Origin: a virus
IMG/VR virus record: IMGVR_UViG_3300031884_000038
Coordinates: 1 to 48,226 of that record
Length of the DNA stretch: 48,226 bases
Direction: 5' to 3' (one strand)
Shown: piece by piece, positions 13,943 to 22,594 of the stretch
Numbering within the stretch: position 1 is the first letter of the stretch
How the letters are laid out: each line of letters starts with the position of its first letter
Program-made: the position numbers and the translations under genes
Notes under the pieces: model-generated
Seen by the model: the letters and a program-made list of their open reading frames with translations, nothing else
What the model was told of the DNA's origin: nothing
Databases searched by the model: none

Positions 13943-15258
13943 TCTGTTGCCCCTGTTTGTGCGTCCGCCACGGCGAGCAGCGTTGTGGCGGACGTTGTGT
14001 TTCCAGACCCCTTGGTCAAGGCCGAGCTTTGCAGCGAGATGATGTTGGGCGTCACGCCCGGGGCGTTGTTTTGCGACACCAGCTGGTCCTGGCTGTTCTG
14101 CGTGGCCAGCCCGGTTTGCTTCAATTCCGTCTCACCCCGGTTCAGCGTATACACGGAAGTCACCAGCGACTTTTTAACCGTGTGGGCGGCGCTGGTCACG
14201 TAATAGTAGCCGGAATACTCGCTGGTGCGGTTGCCCTCCTGGGTCACCGCCAGGCCCAGCAGGTCGCCGTGCCGGATGTTGATCGTCTTTTGCAGGACCA
14301 TCACGGAACGGAAAGTTTGCAGCCGGGCGTGCTGGTACCGGAACTGGGCCAGGGCGTTCAGCTCCGACACCGGGTTCTGCCCCAGATGGTACGCCTGGTT
14401 GCGCTGGCCGTTGTCTACATTGTCGAACTGGTAAATGCTGTGGGCCAGCTTGACGGCCTTGGCCGGGTCGGACAGGAACTCCTTGGAGTCGCCGGTGTAG
14501 GGGTCGGCGGCCACCACCCGCGCCCCGGCGATGCCCGCGTCCCAGAGGGCGCTGTCCTCGCTGTAATCGTTAGCTTCCAGGCTGGAGCCGTAGGAGCCGT
14601 AAAAATCCATCTTCTTCACGGACGCCTGGTAGTCCGGCGTGTGGAAATGGAGGACGTTGTCCAGGATGAAGCAGAAGTAGCCGCCACGTCCCTGCTGGTT
14701 GATCGCTCGGGGCAGCAGCCGCTTCAGCAGGAAGGTGGTGTCGTCGGTGAAAGCCTGCATCAGCAAGTATTTTCCGTCGGTCGGTTCCACCACGGCTTTC
14801 AGGCCGTTGGCCTGGGCGATGGCGCTGACCATGTCGCTGATCAGGCCCTTGCGCGACAGCACGCGCTGGGTCCGGCGGATGCGCACCAGGCTGTTGCTGC
14901 TGTGGACCACCAGGAGGTGGCCTGCGGTGTCGCCAATGCCCTGAAACTTGGCATAGTGGCGGGTGACGATGTGCTGCTGCCAGGGCAGCCAGTACATGCC
15001 GGTGGCCGGGCCGAAGCCGAGGCGGAACATGAGCAGCGGGTTGCCGTTGCTCATGGCGTTCTGGAGCATGGTCAGGTAGGCGACGTTGTTGCTCTGAAAC
15101 ACGTGGATGCAGCTGCCGTCGCCGAAGACGTCATCGCGCAGGTTGGCTTCGACCAGGGACACCTGCTCCGGGTCAAAGGTCTGGAACTGTTGCTGGGGCA
15201 GCGCCATCTGGTACTGGACCTGGGCGAAGCCTTCACCGGGTTGGAGGGGCGCGGCCAT
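13939..15258 (-). CDS. Baseplate hub protein, gp27/gpD-like
   Basis: 439 residues. The layout (beta-rich N-terminal domain, a middle part with LLVVHSSNSLVRIRRTQRV, RKGLISDMVSAIAQANGLKA and a C-terminal LQTFRSVMVLQKTINIRHGD) resembles late-control-D / T4 gp27 hub proteins, which form the trimeric ring carrying the central spike. The gene sits on the minus strand like the spike and the gp26-like gene. It is co-directional with 15265-15582, 6 nt upstream. Similarity is structural in impression, so moderate confidence. Confidence 0.55.
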   Translation of the reverse strand: MAAPLQPGEGFAQVQYQMALPQQQFQTFDPEQVSLVEANLRDDVFGDGSCIHVFQSNNVAYLTMLQNAMSNGNPLLMFRLGFGPATGMYWLPWQQHIVTRHYAKFQGIGDTAGHLLVVHSSNSLVRIRRTQRVLSRKGLISDMVSAIAQANGLKAVVEPTDGKYLLMQAFTDDTTFLLKRLLPRAINQQGRGGYFCFILDNVLHFHTPDYQASVKKMDFYGSYGSSLEANDYSEDSALWDAGIAGARVVAADPYTGDSKEFLSDPAKAVKLAHSIYQFDNVDNGQRNQAYHLGQNPVSELNALAQFRYQHARLQTFRSVMVLQKTINIRHGDLLGLAVTQEGNRTSEYSGYYYVTSAAHTVKKSLVTSVYTLNRGETELKQTGLATQNSQDQLVSQNNAPGVTPNIISLQSSALTKGSGNTTSATTLLAVADAQTGATD

Positions 15259-15264
15259 ACGGGT

Positions 15265-15582
15265 TTAGATTTCGTCTACAGTGAATTGGTTGGCTTCCAG
15301 GTATCCGATCAGGCGCGGGCTGAGGACCAGGTCCAGCACGTGGATACTGGCGTTCTTCGGGTGGTTCAAGGCTTCGGCCAGCCGCTCGACGGTGTCCTCG
15401 TTGGCCAGGATCAGGGCGCACTCCTCGGAGTTAAGCTGAATCGCCTCGGTTTCATCAGACTCCTCGATGCCGTCCAGGTAGATGTTGGCCATCGTCACCG
15501 GGCTGACGTGCGGGTTGCGCCGGATCGTGCCGTCGTCGCGGAGTTCTTGGAGCAGATCGTCCAGTGCCGTTGGTTTCTTCAT
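15265..15582 (-). CDS. Hypothetical protein upstream of hub gene
   Basis: 105 residues, acidic, mixed alpha/beta (helix at DDLLQELRDD, strands and helices after residue 50). No family recognised. The 6-nt gap to the hub gene suggests translational coupling and perhaps a role in hub assembly. Confidence 0.6.
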   Translation of the reverse strand: MKKPTALDDLLQELRDDGTIRRNPHVSPVTMANIYLDGIEESDETEAIQLNSEECALILANEDTVERLAEALNHPKNASIHVLDLVLSPRLIGYLEANQFTVDEI

Positions 15583-15623
15583 GTTCTAGTGATAGGTACG
15601 TCGCAAGAACGGAAAACCCGGGC

Positions 15624-15631
15624 GTATTTAG
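15624..15631 (+). promoter_or_regulatory. Start-proximal element
   Basis: GTATTTAG, 6 nt before the ATG at 15638. Confidence 0.4.
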
Positions 15632-15637
15632 CTCATA

Positions 15638-16192
15638 ATGAAATACACGGAGCGAAAAGAGTGGCTCTACGATGGCGAGATTTTCAGGCTCAGGCCGGAC
15701 GTCACCACGGCGCTGAAAATCCACGCGGAGTACATCGCCAAGCACGCGCCCATCCCCGGGCCGCTGTTCCTGGAAGTGGATCGCCGGTCGACCAAGTATG
15801 ACGACCTGTGGCACATGCCGCTGGACGAGCGCACCGTGTTCTCCCGGGAGCTGAAGGTGCCTGCGCTGGTGACCAAGGAGCGCCCCGACTGGCGGCTCAC
15901 CAAGGTGGGCCTGACGCCCATGCAGAAGCACAAAATCTGGCTGGCCAATCTGCACCTACAGGAGTTTGACTGGTTTCCGGCCCAGGGCGACATGATGTTT
16001 TTCGACGGCTACCGGCACATGATCCAGAAGGTGGTACTGGAGCCGCAGGCATTCTGGCAGCAGACCAACGTCTGGCTGGGCCTGATCTGCGAAACGGTCA
16101 TCCCGGCGGAAGGCGATGCCAAGCCGCTGCTCGATCCCTCGGTGCCCGTGCCACAGGAACGTATACAAACGAGGCCGCTGCCGGAACTATGA
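15638..16192 (+). CDS. Possible neck/head-completion protein
   Basis: 184 residues. The segment FDWFPAQGDMMFFDGYRHMI (about 109-128), followed by KVVLEPQAFWQQTNVWLGLI, has the pattern of small beta-barrel connector proteins: hydrophobic strands around G-D and F-D-G, then a Trp-rich edge strand. Position two genes before the sheath-proximal genes agrees with a T4 gp13/gp14-like role. This is an inference from pattern only. Confidence 0.4.
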   Translation: MKYTERKEWLYDGEIFRLRPDVTTALKIHAEYIAKHAPIPGPLFLEVDRRSTKYDDLWHMPLDERTVFSRELKVPALVTKERPDWRLTKVGLTPMQKHKIWLANLHLQEFDWFPAQGDMMFFDGYRHMIQKVVLEPQAFWQQTNVWLGLICETVIPAEGDAKPLLDPSVPVPQERIQTRPLPEL

Positions 16193-16542
16193 GCATCGGC
16201 AGCCTCATGGAACAGGCGCTCCAGCAGCACATGGCCGAGCGCACGCGGGACCCGGAAATCCGGCAGCGCATCGTGCTGGCCGTGATGACCGCGTTTGCCG
16301 GACTGCGCAAAAAGCCGGTGCCTGACCTGGCGCTGCGCGTCCAGAAGATGCAGGAACAGGTGCAACGCCTGGCGGAGGAGGTATCCGTCGAGTTTCAGCA
16401 CGGGAACCTCGTAGTTAAGCCAGCAGGTTCCGCTGAGTCGCTGATCCGCCAGTTTCGACTTGGGTCGGACTGGTTTGACCCGGAGCCTGACATTGACCAT
16501 ATAATCGTGGCCGCCGCGCTGGCAGGCCCAAAGCGTAGTTAA
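16189..16542 (+). CDS. Hypothetical protein
   Basis: 117 residues, overlapping the previous gene by ATGA. Mostly helical, with a coiled-coil-like region (LRVQKMQEQVQRLAEEV, about 45-62) and a short C-terminal beta/alpha part. Coupled translation with the putative neck protein suggests a role in head or tail assembly. Unrecognised. Confidence 0.6.
   Translation: MSIGSLMEQALQQHMAERTRDPEIRQRIVLAVMTAFAGLRKKPVPDLALRVQKMQEQVQRLAEEVSVEFQHGNLVVKPAGSAESLIRQFRLGSDWFDPEPDIDHIIVAAALAGPKRS
16536..16541 (+). promoter_or_regulatory. Start-proximal TAGTTA element
   Basis: Spans the codon before and the TAA stop of the gene ending at 16542; 4 nt before the ATG at 16546. Confidence 0.5.
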
Positions 16543-16545
16543 AGT

Positions 16546-16803
16546 ATGAACATCAAAAACGTAATCACCGAGGCTGTGAGTAGCGGCAGCCGGAACTATG
16601 TCCAGGAAGCCGTAAACCAACTCCTGGGCGAGGACGTGAAGTCTGGCCAGACCGTCGCGGTCGTGGACGATCCGATCTCAGGCATGACCGGCCTGAAGGG
16701 CAAGGTCCGCAAGATTTCTGACTCGAACCCGGGCTTTGCCGAGATTGAGTCGGAGAACGGGACGATCTACAACATGCAGACGTCCCTGTTGGTCCCCATC
16801 TGA
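16546..16803 (+). CDS. Small SH3/KOW-like protein
   Basis: 85 residues: an N-terminal helix (YVQEAVNQLLGEDV), then a small beta-barrel-like part (QTVAVVDDP, GLKGKVRKISDSNPGFAEIE, GTIYNMQTSLLVPI) with the spacing of an SH3-like fold. No function assigned. It is followed by the strongest plus-strand terminator of the window. Confidence 0.6.
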   Translation: MNIKNVITEAVSSGSRNYVQEAVNQLLGEDVKSGQTVAVVDDPISGMTGLKGKVRKISDSNPGFAEIESENGTIYNMQTSLLVPI

Positions 16804-16820
16804 TCTAGTTCTAGTGAACT

Positions 16821-16889
16821 CTGCCGCGCTGTTCGCGGCAGTGCCCCTGGCGGGGGTCGCTGTTGCATTGTGCAGCGACCCCCGTTTTG
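16821..16889 (+). terminator. Tandem hairpins, rho-independent terminator
   Basis: First hairpin CTGCCGCG/CGCGGCAG (16821-16841, 8-bp stem, 5-nt loop). Second hairpin GGGGGTCGCTG/CAGCGACCCCC (16852-16883, perfect 11-bp stem, 10-nt loop) followed by GTTTTGT. The second is a convincing terminator; the first may be an accessory or processing structure. They separate the 15638-16803 genes from the sheath-proximal genes. Confidence 0.8.
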
Positions 16890-16897
16890 TATTTAGG
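16889..16897 (+). promoter_or_regulatory. Start-proximal element
   Basis: GTATTTAGG, then GC and the GTG at 16900. It lies immediately after the terminator T-run, so a new transcript must start here; this is strong contextual support for promoter function. Confidence 0.55.
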
Positions 16898-16899
16898 GC

Positions 16900-17913
16900 G
16901 TGAGCAATGTGCTAGATTTTGATTCCGGCGCGCTGGCCAGCACCGGCATGCGCTACCACGAGCTGGCGCTGCAAGCGTGGCTCAACCGGATTTTGACGCT
17001 GCGCTGGGGTGTGCCCATGCCGGTGGTCATGTCCAGCCCCATGGACGCCTTCTCGGAGTTCACCCGGTTGTGGGCCATGGACAAGAATCCGTACAAGTAC
17101 CTGCTGGATGCCAAGGACGAAAACGGCAATCCCCTGTACCAGCCGTATCCCGCGCCCATCCGATACCCGGTGATCTCGGTCTTCCGCAAAAATTACAAGC
17201 TGCGCCAGAGCCACAATTTTTCCATCCACAACATGCGGCACATCGCCTGGCCGACCGTCTCGGATGACACGGTTCCGGTGCCGGGCAAGCCGCAGCAGGG
17301 CACCGGCCTGACCCGGGGCGATCTGGGCAATGTCATTGTGGCCCGGTACCCCATGGCCCTGGACTACCGGTTCCAGATTGACTTTTTCTGCAACCGGCCC
17401 GACACCCAGTCGTTTTTCCTGAACCAGCTGTTTCGGGAATTCTGGCGGACCGGCGGCACGCAGTTGCAGACCTGGACAATGGTCGCCTACCCGCTCATCG
17501 GCCCCAAGCTGGTGCGCGTCTACATTGACGGGGACGTGGAGAACATGACGCCCGAGACGCCCGAGGAGGGAAAAAACGTGGAGTTCCGCGTCAGCTTGAC
17601 GGTGGTCATGGAGGGCTACGAAGTGGACCTGCGCTACAAGGTGCATCCCACGCTCTGGAGCCTGGTCTTCAACAGCGGGGCCGCCGTGCCCGCGACCGTG
17701 GTCCAGGCGTTCACGCTCACGTCCGACATGGATTTCGTTACGCCCGTGGATTTGCGCGGCGACTGCGACACCAACCCGACCGTGGCTTACCGGGCGGCCA
17801 CCTCGGACATGCCGCCCTGCGGAACGTACCAGCCGGACACGAACAACACGCTGCCGACGGCCAGCCCGGCCCCGGCGATCATACCTGGTGAAAGCCAGGA
17901 GGTGTTTGATTAA
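16900..17913 (+). CDS. Putative tail completion / sheath terminator protein
   Basis: 337 residues from a GTG. Beta-rich with conserved-looking PIRYPVISVFRKNYKLRQSH (about 87-106), DYRFQIDFFCNRPDTQSFF (about 154-172) and VEFRVSLTVVMEGYEVDL (about 227-244). A protein just before the sheath gene in T4-type phages is often the gp15/gp3-like tail terminator, and length and fold type fit. Assignment is by position and beta content. The C-terminal 60 residues are a flexible Thr/Pro-rich tail. Confidence 0.4.
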   Translation: MSNVLDFDSGALASTGMRYHELALQAWLNRILTLRWGVPMPVVMSSPMDAFSEFTRLWAMDKNPYKYLLDAKDENGNPLYQPYPAPIRYPVISVFRKNYKLRQSHNFSIHNMRHIAWPTVSDDTVPVPGKPQQGTGLTRGDLGNVIVARYPMALDYRFQIDFFCNRPDTQSFFLNQLFREFWRTGGTQLQTWTMVAYPLIGPKLVRVYIDGDVENMTPETPEEGKNVEFRVSLTVVMEGYEVDLRYKVHPTLWSLVFNSGAAVPATVVQAFTLTSDMDFVTPVDLRGDCDTNPTVAYRAATSDMPPCGTYQPDTNNTLPTASPAPAIIPGESQEVFD

Positions 17914-17960
17914 ACTAGGCGTCTACAGCTGACGGACAACGGCAGACGGGCGGCAATCGG

Positions 17961-17966
17961 TAGTTA
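17961..17966 (+). promoter_or_regulatory. Start-proximal TAGTTA element
   Basis: TAGTTA, then AGGCA and the ATG of the micro-ORF at 17972. Confidence 0.5.
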
Positions 17967-17971
17967 AGGCA

Positions 17972-18031
17972 ATGAACAACGGAACAGCCAAAGAAACCCA
18001 GGGAGGTGCCCAGAGGCACCCCCGTAGTTAA
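17972..18031 (+). CDS. 19-residue micro-ORF upstream of sheath gene
   Basis: Encodes MNNGTAKETQGGAQRHPRS. It has the standard element 5 nt before its ATG, and its TAA stop is contained in the second element at 18025. It could be a leader peptide, a short real product or chance. The hairpin within it could slow ribosomes or polymerase. Confidence 0.3.
   Translation: MNNGTAKETQGGAQRHPRS
18025..18030 (+). promoter_or_regulatory. TAGTTA element of tail sheath gene
   Basis: TAGTTA, then AGACAGCGAAAGCTT and the ATG at 18046 (15-nt spacing). Confidence 0.5.
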
Positions 18032-18045
18032 GACAGCGAAAGCTT

Positions 18046-20340
18046 ATGACGACACCGTCTTTTACACCAAAAACCTTTCCCGGGGTTTACACGCAGATTG
18101 TTGACAAGTCCTTTTTTACGCCGACGAGCAGCCGGTTCAAACCGGGGTTCATCGGAGTGGCCACCAAGGGACCGTTCAACACGCCCGTTCAGATTCAGTC
18201 GCTGAATGACTTCGTGGCAAATTTCGGCAACCCGATTCCGACCGTTGAAACGCCGGACCCGGACACGGGCCTAATCGGGCCGTCCGACGGGACGGGCTAT
18301 TTCATGGCCGATGCCGTGGACGCGTGTTCGGACTACACCAACCAGATGACGGTGATCCGCATCGGCAAGACCTTCACCGAACTGCCCGCCGCCGACGGCG
18401 TGGGCACGGTCAACAACCTGGTGCTCAACTGCCCGGACAGCTACGCGGCGGTGAACGACATTCTTAACGCTTCAACCACATCCGCCCTGTACATCAGCGT
18501 CACGGAACCTGGAAAGAAGTCCACGGTCAACGCCGTGGTGACCAGCGCCTCCAACGGCACCCTTTCCATCCTATCGGGCCTGCCGTTGCAGGACAGTTAT
18601 GATGCGGGTCAGATTTCCTACAGCGTGAACAACCCCGCCGCGTTCACGGCGGAAAGCGTCGTGTCCTGCTACACCTACGGCAGCGGAACCAACACGGCGG
18701 ATCACGCGCTTTCGCTGGGCACCATTTCCAACGCGGTCAAGAACACGTTTCAGTTCACGGTTTCCTCAAACATCACCAGCGTCACGCCGGGCATGGTCCT
18801 CAAAATCCAGCAGAGCAGCCCGCAACGCGTTCCCACCCTGGAAGTGCGTGTGGCCAGCCGCCTGGTCAATCCGGATGGCAGCGGCACGGTCTTCCTGGAA
18901 ACAGCCAGCATTCAGCAGATCGGTTACCAGGCGCTGCCTTTGCAGGACAACTATTCGGCAGGCGCGCAGGTGTTTGCCGCCACCGGGTCCCAGCCGTTCA
19001 TGTGGCTGTCCGCTGCCAGTCCCGGCAGCTGGGCCAACGGCACCAATTCGGCGACCGGCCTGTACGTCAAAGTCCGGCCCGGGTCCGGCCCGGGCACCAA
19101 GAAGCTGGAAGTTTACTGGAACTCGGCCCTGGAAGAGACGCACGACAACATCACCAACATTCCGGGCGACGCCAATTACTGGGATGTTCGGCTGGCACAA
19201 GGCATCAGCAAATACGTCTACGTCAGCAACATCATCGGCAGCAACAATTACGGCTGGACGCCCGCCAACACGGTGGCTCCGTGGGATGCTCGTTTTTACA
19301 CCAGCACGCCCACGGTCGGCTTGCCGGTTCCGATGCCCGCCGGTGCCATTAACGCAGGCACCCTGGTCATCAACGGTGTCGTCACCGCCAAGGGCGGTCA
19401 GTTTGTCAACGGAGCCGACGGCGAAACTTTGGACCCGGTGGCAGACTCTGCGGTCTGGACCGGCACCCTGGACCCGGTGACGGACAAATACTCCGGCATC
19501 CGGGCTTTCGAGAACAAGCGCAAGGTGGACGTCAACGTCATCATCCTGCCGATGGACAATGTCTCGCTGGCGATCTTGAGCCAGCTGGCCAGCACGTGCT
19601 TTGCGATCAACGCCATCGCCGTCACGGACGTGCCCTCCCGGCTTAACGCCCGGCAGGCCATCGACTGGCACAACGGCCAGGGCCAGAACAACCAAACGGG
19701 CAAGCTGGACAGCCACAACGTGGCCGTGTTCTGGAACTGGGGTCAGCGCACCAACAGCTTTGGCGTCACCCAGCTCGTGCCGCCGTCGGTGTTCTGGGCG
19801 CGCGCCGCTGGTTTCACCTTCAACAGCTTTGCACCCTGGTACGCCATCGCGGGCGAGACCCGGGGCTACCTGCCGGACTGTGAAGCTGTGCAGTTCGACG
19901 ACGTGTCGGAGGACACGCTTCAGGCCATGTACGGCAACGGCAACAGCGTCAATCCGATCCTCAACATGCAGGGGAACTTTTTCCTGTACGGCGAGCGCAC
20001 GATGCAGCGGCTGGAAAGCAAGCTGACGGCCATCCACTCGGTCATCTGTGTGAACTGGACCGTCAACGGCCTGGCGCAGGTGTTCCGCCGGTTTGTCTTC
20101 GATCCGAACGACGCCGAGCTGCTCACCAACATGGACCTGGCGGGTAACGAGTTCCTGGCGCGGATCAAGAACGACCGGGGCCTGGAAGATTACAACCTGT
20201 CCATCACGGCGTCCGCCGACGACCGGAACAACCGGCAGGTGATCTGCAACCTGGCGCTCATTCCCGCCGACGTGGCGGAGAAAATCTACATCAACGCCAC
20301 GGTCTACGAGAGCGGGGCGGTGATCAACAGCATTTCTTAA
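18046..20340 (+). CDS. Tail sheath protein
   Basis: 764 residues. The N-terminus FPGVYTQIVDKS and FKPGFIGVATKGPFNTPVQI is typical of contractile sheath proteins, and the C-terminal domain (SVICVNWTVNGLAQVFRRFV, FLARIKNDRGLEDYNLSI, AEKIYINATVYESGAVINS) matches the conserved sheath C-terminus that meshes with neighbours. A large insertion domain (about 140-330) enlarges it beyond T4 gp18 (659). It forms the contractile outer tail. The tube gene follows after 6 nt. Confidence 0.9.
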   Translation: MTTPSFTPKTFPGVYTQIVDKSFFTPTSSRFKPGFIGVATKGPFNTPVQIQSLNDFVANFGNPIPTVETPDPDTGLIGPSDGTGYFMADAVDACSDYTNQMTVIRIGKTFTELPAADGVGTVNNLVLNCPDSYAAVNDILNASTTSALYISVTEPGKKSTVNAVVTSASNGTLSILSGLPLQDSYDAGQISYSVNNPAAFTAESVVSCYTYGSGTNTADHALSLGTISNAVKNTFQFTVSSNITSVTPGMVLKIQQSSPQRVPTLEVRVASRLVNPDGSGTVFLETASIQQIGYQALPLQDNYSAGAQVFAATGSQPFMWLSAASPGSWANGTNSATGLYVKVRPGSGPGTKKLEVYWNSALEETHDNITNIPGDANYWDVRLAQGISKYVYVSNIIGSNNYGWTPANTVAPWDARFYTSTPTVGLPVPMPAGAINAGTLVINGVVTAKGGQFVNGADGETLDPVADSAVWTGTLDPVTDKYSGIRAFENKRKVDVNVIILPMDNVSLAILSQLASTCFAINAIAVTDVPSRLNARQAIDWHNGQGQNNQTGKLDSHNVAVFWNWGQRTNSFGVTQLVPPSVFWARAAGFTFNSFAPWYAIAGETRGYLPDCEAVQFDDVSEDTLQAMYGNGNSVNPILNMQGNFFLYGERTMQRLESKLTAIHSVICVNWTVNGLAQVFRRFVFDPNDAELLTNMDLAGNEFLARIKNDRGLEDYNLSITASADDRNNRQVICNLALIPADVAEKIYINATVYESGAVINSIS

Positions 20341-20346
20341 TCGACT

Positions 20347-20967
20347 ATGAAAATTGGATTCAACAACACCTTTGGCGCGCAGACCAGCGCGACCAGCTTG
20401 GACTTGCAGCGCTCCGATCTGTGGAAGGTAAACATCAGCCTTCCCCAGGTGCTGGGTTACCAGTGGGTGGATGACGTTCAATTCCTGCTGGAGAAGTTTC
20501 CGTTCCCGAACCGGGAGCGTGAGATGATCGAAGTGAAATACATGCAGCAGACCAACCTGCTGATCGGCAAGGACACGCCGACGCCTGCCATCGAAATTCC
20601 GGTGCGCTACGCCTTCTCCACCCGGGCGGCGGAAGCCCTGGAAAAGTGGTTCTGGCTGAGTTCCAATCCGCGCACCGGCGGGGTCGGCCTGACCTCCCAG
20701 GTGAAGGCCATGGGTCGCATGACTTGGTACACGCCCAACATGCAGAACATGGTCAACGACATCAACAACCAGGCCCAGCCGGGGGCGTCCACCATGGACC
20801 CGGGCTTGACCTACGTTCTGGAAGGCTGCCAGCCCAAGGGCCTGAAGTTCAGCGACGGCGACATGACCGCCAGCGGCTTCGTGAACATGATGTTTTCCCT
20901 CCAGATTGACCGGTACTATCCGGTGGACGTCAACAGCATGGTGACGACGCCGGTGCTCGCCACGTAA
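20347..20967 (+). CDS. Tail tube protein
   Basis: 206 residues, right after the sheath gene as in most myoviruses. SLDLQRSDLWKVNISLP near the N-terminus and a C-terminal FVNMMFSLQIDRYYPVD fit the gp19-type tube fold. A related LEPQRSDLFLVDLTL segment occurs in the protein at 26191-27060, indicating a tube-like paralogue. The stop overlaps the next start (TAATG). Confidence 0.85.
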   Translation: MKIGFNNTFGAQTSATSLDLQRSDLWKVNISLPQVLGYQWVDDVQFLLEKFPFPNREREMIEVKYMQQTNLLIGKDTPTPAIEIPVRYAFSTRAAEALEKWFWLSSNPRTGGVGLTSQVKAMGRMTWYTPNMQNMVNDINNQAQPGASTMDPGLTYVLEGCQPKGLKFSDGDMTASGFVNMMFSLQIDRYYPVDVNSMVTTPVLAT

Positions 20968-21362
20968 TGTACGACCGCTACAAAGAAGCCATCTTGCGGG
21001 TCTGTACTCCGGTTGAGCGTCCACTGCTCGAAGTGGCCCCTCTGCCGGAGTTTGACTTGGGGACCGCCCACGTCTGCCCGAGCTGTGGCCAGCTGAACGC
21101 CTTGGTGTCCGAGTCCGAGGCGGGTGAGCAAGCGTCGTGTCCGGACTGCCAGGCGATCTTTACGCCCAAGCTGGAGTCCCTGGCCCGTCAGGTGATCCGC
21201 AAGCTGTCCGAGCGCCGGGCCAGCCGCCTGCGTGAGATTAAACGGTACGAGGCCCTGTCCCCGACGCCGCCCAAAGGGGTGGACCCGGACGATTACGCCG
21301 CTTTCCGGCTGGCTGTGGATACCGCAGGCGTGGCTGAGCCGGAAGAGGATTTGCCGCTATGA
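20967..21362 (+). CDS. Zinc-ribbon protein
   Basis: 131 residues. CPSC (about 37-40) and CPDC (about 57-60) form a four-Cys zinc ribbon, followed by a basic helix and an acidic tail. Translation is coupled to the tube gene (TAATG) and to the next gene (ATGA), so a tail assembly or chaperone role is possible, but the fold is also common in transcription factors. Function not assigned. Confidence 0.65.
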   Translation: MYDRYKEAILRVCTPVERPLLEVAPLPEFDLGTAHVCPSCGQLNALVSESEAGEQASCPDCQAIFTPKLESLARQVIRKLSERRASRLREIKRYEALSPTPPKGVDPDDYAAFRLAVDTAGVAEPEEDLPL

Positions 21363-21904
21363 TGTTACCGCGTCCAGTTGGGTTTGTGTCCATCTCCAAG
21401 ATAACCTTGGCGGACGGCCAGGAGCTGTCCACGCAGCAGGCCGTCGACTACGGCTGGATCAAGGCACCCGCCGGGCGGCAGCCCGCTGGCTGGGGCCTGG
21501 AGCGCCACGAGGTGCCTGTGGGCAAGAATCTATTCCTCGACCAAGGCCGCCAGGCCATGGCTTTTGCTTTCGGGGGCCGCAGCCCGACGGTCAACTACGC
21601 CATCAGTTTGTTTGCCATCGGCACCGGCACGACGGCGGCCCAGGTGACGGACGTGGCGCTGGCCGCGCCCATCCTGTTCCCCAGCTCGCTGTACCACAAG
21701 GCCGTGGACTCGATTGACTACATGTCGCCTTTCGTGGTGCGCGTAGCTTTCACCATCGGCACCACCGAGGCCAACGGCACGCTGATTAGCGAGATGGGCT
21801 TGCTGACGGGCGGCCAGGCGCTGGTGACCCGCAAGGTCCGCGCCACCAGCATCAACAAGACTTCAGATTACGCGCCCACGCTGACCTGGAGAATTCGATT
21901 TTAG
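21359..21904 (+). CDS. Tail fibre/baseplate-associated structural protein
   Basis: 181 residues. ISLFAIGTGTTAAQVTDVAL (about 82-101) and TEANGTLISEMGLLTG (about 138-153) resemble a motif pair recurrent in tail fibre and baseplate-attached proteins (G-T-G-T-T ... N-G ... I-S-E-x-G-L). Likely a virion surface component. Confidence 0.55.
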   Translation: MMLPRPVGFVSISKITLADGQELSTQQAVDYGWIKAPAGRQPAGWGLERHEVPVGKNLFLDQGRQAMAFAFGGRSPTVNYAISLFAIGTGTTAAQVTDVALAAPILFPSSLYHKAVDSIDYMSPFVVRVAFTIGTTEANGTLISEMGLLTGGQALVTRKVRATSINKTSDYAPTLTWRIRF

Positions 21905-21906
21905 CT

Positions 21907-22233
21907 ATGAACAAACTTATCCAGAAAATTATCGGCGAGGCCGACATCGAGGCCACCACGCAACACAGCGCAGTACCCGGAGAACTGGATGGCGCTATGA
22001 CCCAAATTCGTGAGCGCTTTGTTGAGGAACGAGTTCATGGCTTCAAGGACCCGACAACAGGCCAAGCTGTTGGTCCCGTGAGCCGTGAACAGGCGGAAGC
22101 GGCCTGGCAACGCATTGAGCCTCAGCTCAGGCGGTTATTTAGGCAGGCGGAACCCGGCAGTGAAACGAGCCGGATGTTGGGCTTGCACCAGAGCCGGGAC
22201 GTGTACAACTACCGGAATCCCAACGCACAGTAG
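21907..22233 (+). CDS. Hypothetical protein
   Basis: 108 residues, helical and charged (REQAEAAWQRIEPQLRRLFR near 60-79). Starts 3 nt after the preceding gene. No family recognised. Its position among tail genes suggests an assembly or virion role. Confidence 0.6.
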   Translation: MNKLIQKIIGEADIEATTQHSAVPGELDGAMTQIRERFVEERVHGFKDPTTGQAVGPVSREQAEAAWQRIEPQLRRLFRQAEPGSETSRMLGLHQSRDVYNYRNPNAQ

Positions 22234-22236
22234 TTA
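22231..22236 (+). promoter_or_regulatory. Start-proximal TAGTTA element
   Basis: Uses the TAG stop at 22231-22233; 4 nt before the ATG at 22241. Confidence 0.5.
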
Positions 22237-22240
22237 GCGT

Positions 22241-22594
22241 ATGATTGCAACCGTCACAGACAGCCAATTCGTCGGCGAGACTTTGTCTACGCTGTTCAGC
22301 GTCATCCAGCAGGGTCCGGCCAGCTTGATGGTGACGATGAAGAATAGCGGCGTCAACACGCTGAATTATGATTTTCAGGAATTCAACGGCACCTCCTGGG
22401 CGGACCTGGGCGCGCCGGGCAGCCTGCTCAACAACACGCTGATGGCCAACCAGGTGATCCAGCTGATCGTGACCTCCACGTATCCGCAGGTTCAGCTGGT
22501 AGGCAACGCCTCCGGCGGCGCGCTGTTGGAGTTCACGGTGGTCCGGTACTACAACCGGGCCAGCGGCGGAGCGCTGCCGCTCATCGCCGTCTAG
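22241..22594 (+). CDS. Small beta-rich virion-like protein (family A)
   Basis: 117 residues, beta-sandwich-like. SLMVTMKNSGVNTLNYDFQE, then MANQVIQLIV and VQLVGNASGGALLEFTVVRY follow the same order as the proteins at 13469-13942 and 42064-42624. Probably a virion decoration or adaptor protein. Its 3' end overlaps the convergent exonuclease gene by 14 nt. Confidence 0.55.
   Translation: MIATVTDSQFVGETLSTLFSVIQQGPASLMVTMKNSGVNTLNYDFQEFNGTSWADLGAPGSLLNNTLMANQVIQLIVTSTYPQVQLVGNASGGALLEFTVVRYYNRASGGALPLIAV

Larger units (their letters stand above)
17914..18045 (+). promoter_or_regulatory. Leader region of the tail sheath gene
   Basis: 132 nt containing two TAGTTAAG elements 64 nt apart (17961, 18025), a 19-codon ORF between them and a hairpin (GGTGCC/GGCACC, 18005-18020) inside that ORF. 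This looks like a regulated leader or a double promoter ahead of an abundant structural gene. Confidence 0.5.

Noticed and set aside
13906-15801. 631-codon plus-strand open frame opposite the hub gene
   Set aside because: Shadow composition (Val, Gly, His, Gln); the minus-strand frame has hub-like features and shares stop codons with its neighbour.
16412-16421. GTAGTTAAG inside the 16189-16542 gene
   Set aside because: No start codon in a plausible frame follows at the usual distance; likely a chance copy.
18766-21024. 752-codon minus-strand open frame opposite sheath and tube genes
   Set aside because: The plus-strand genes are clear sheath and tube genes; the antisense frame is low-complexity (Val, His, Arg, Gln) as expected from codon-bias shadows.
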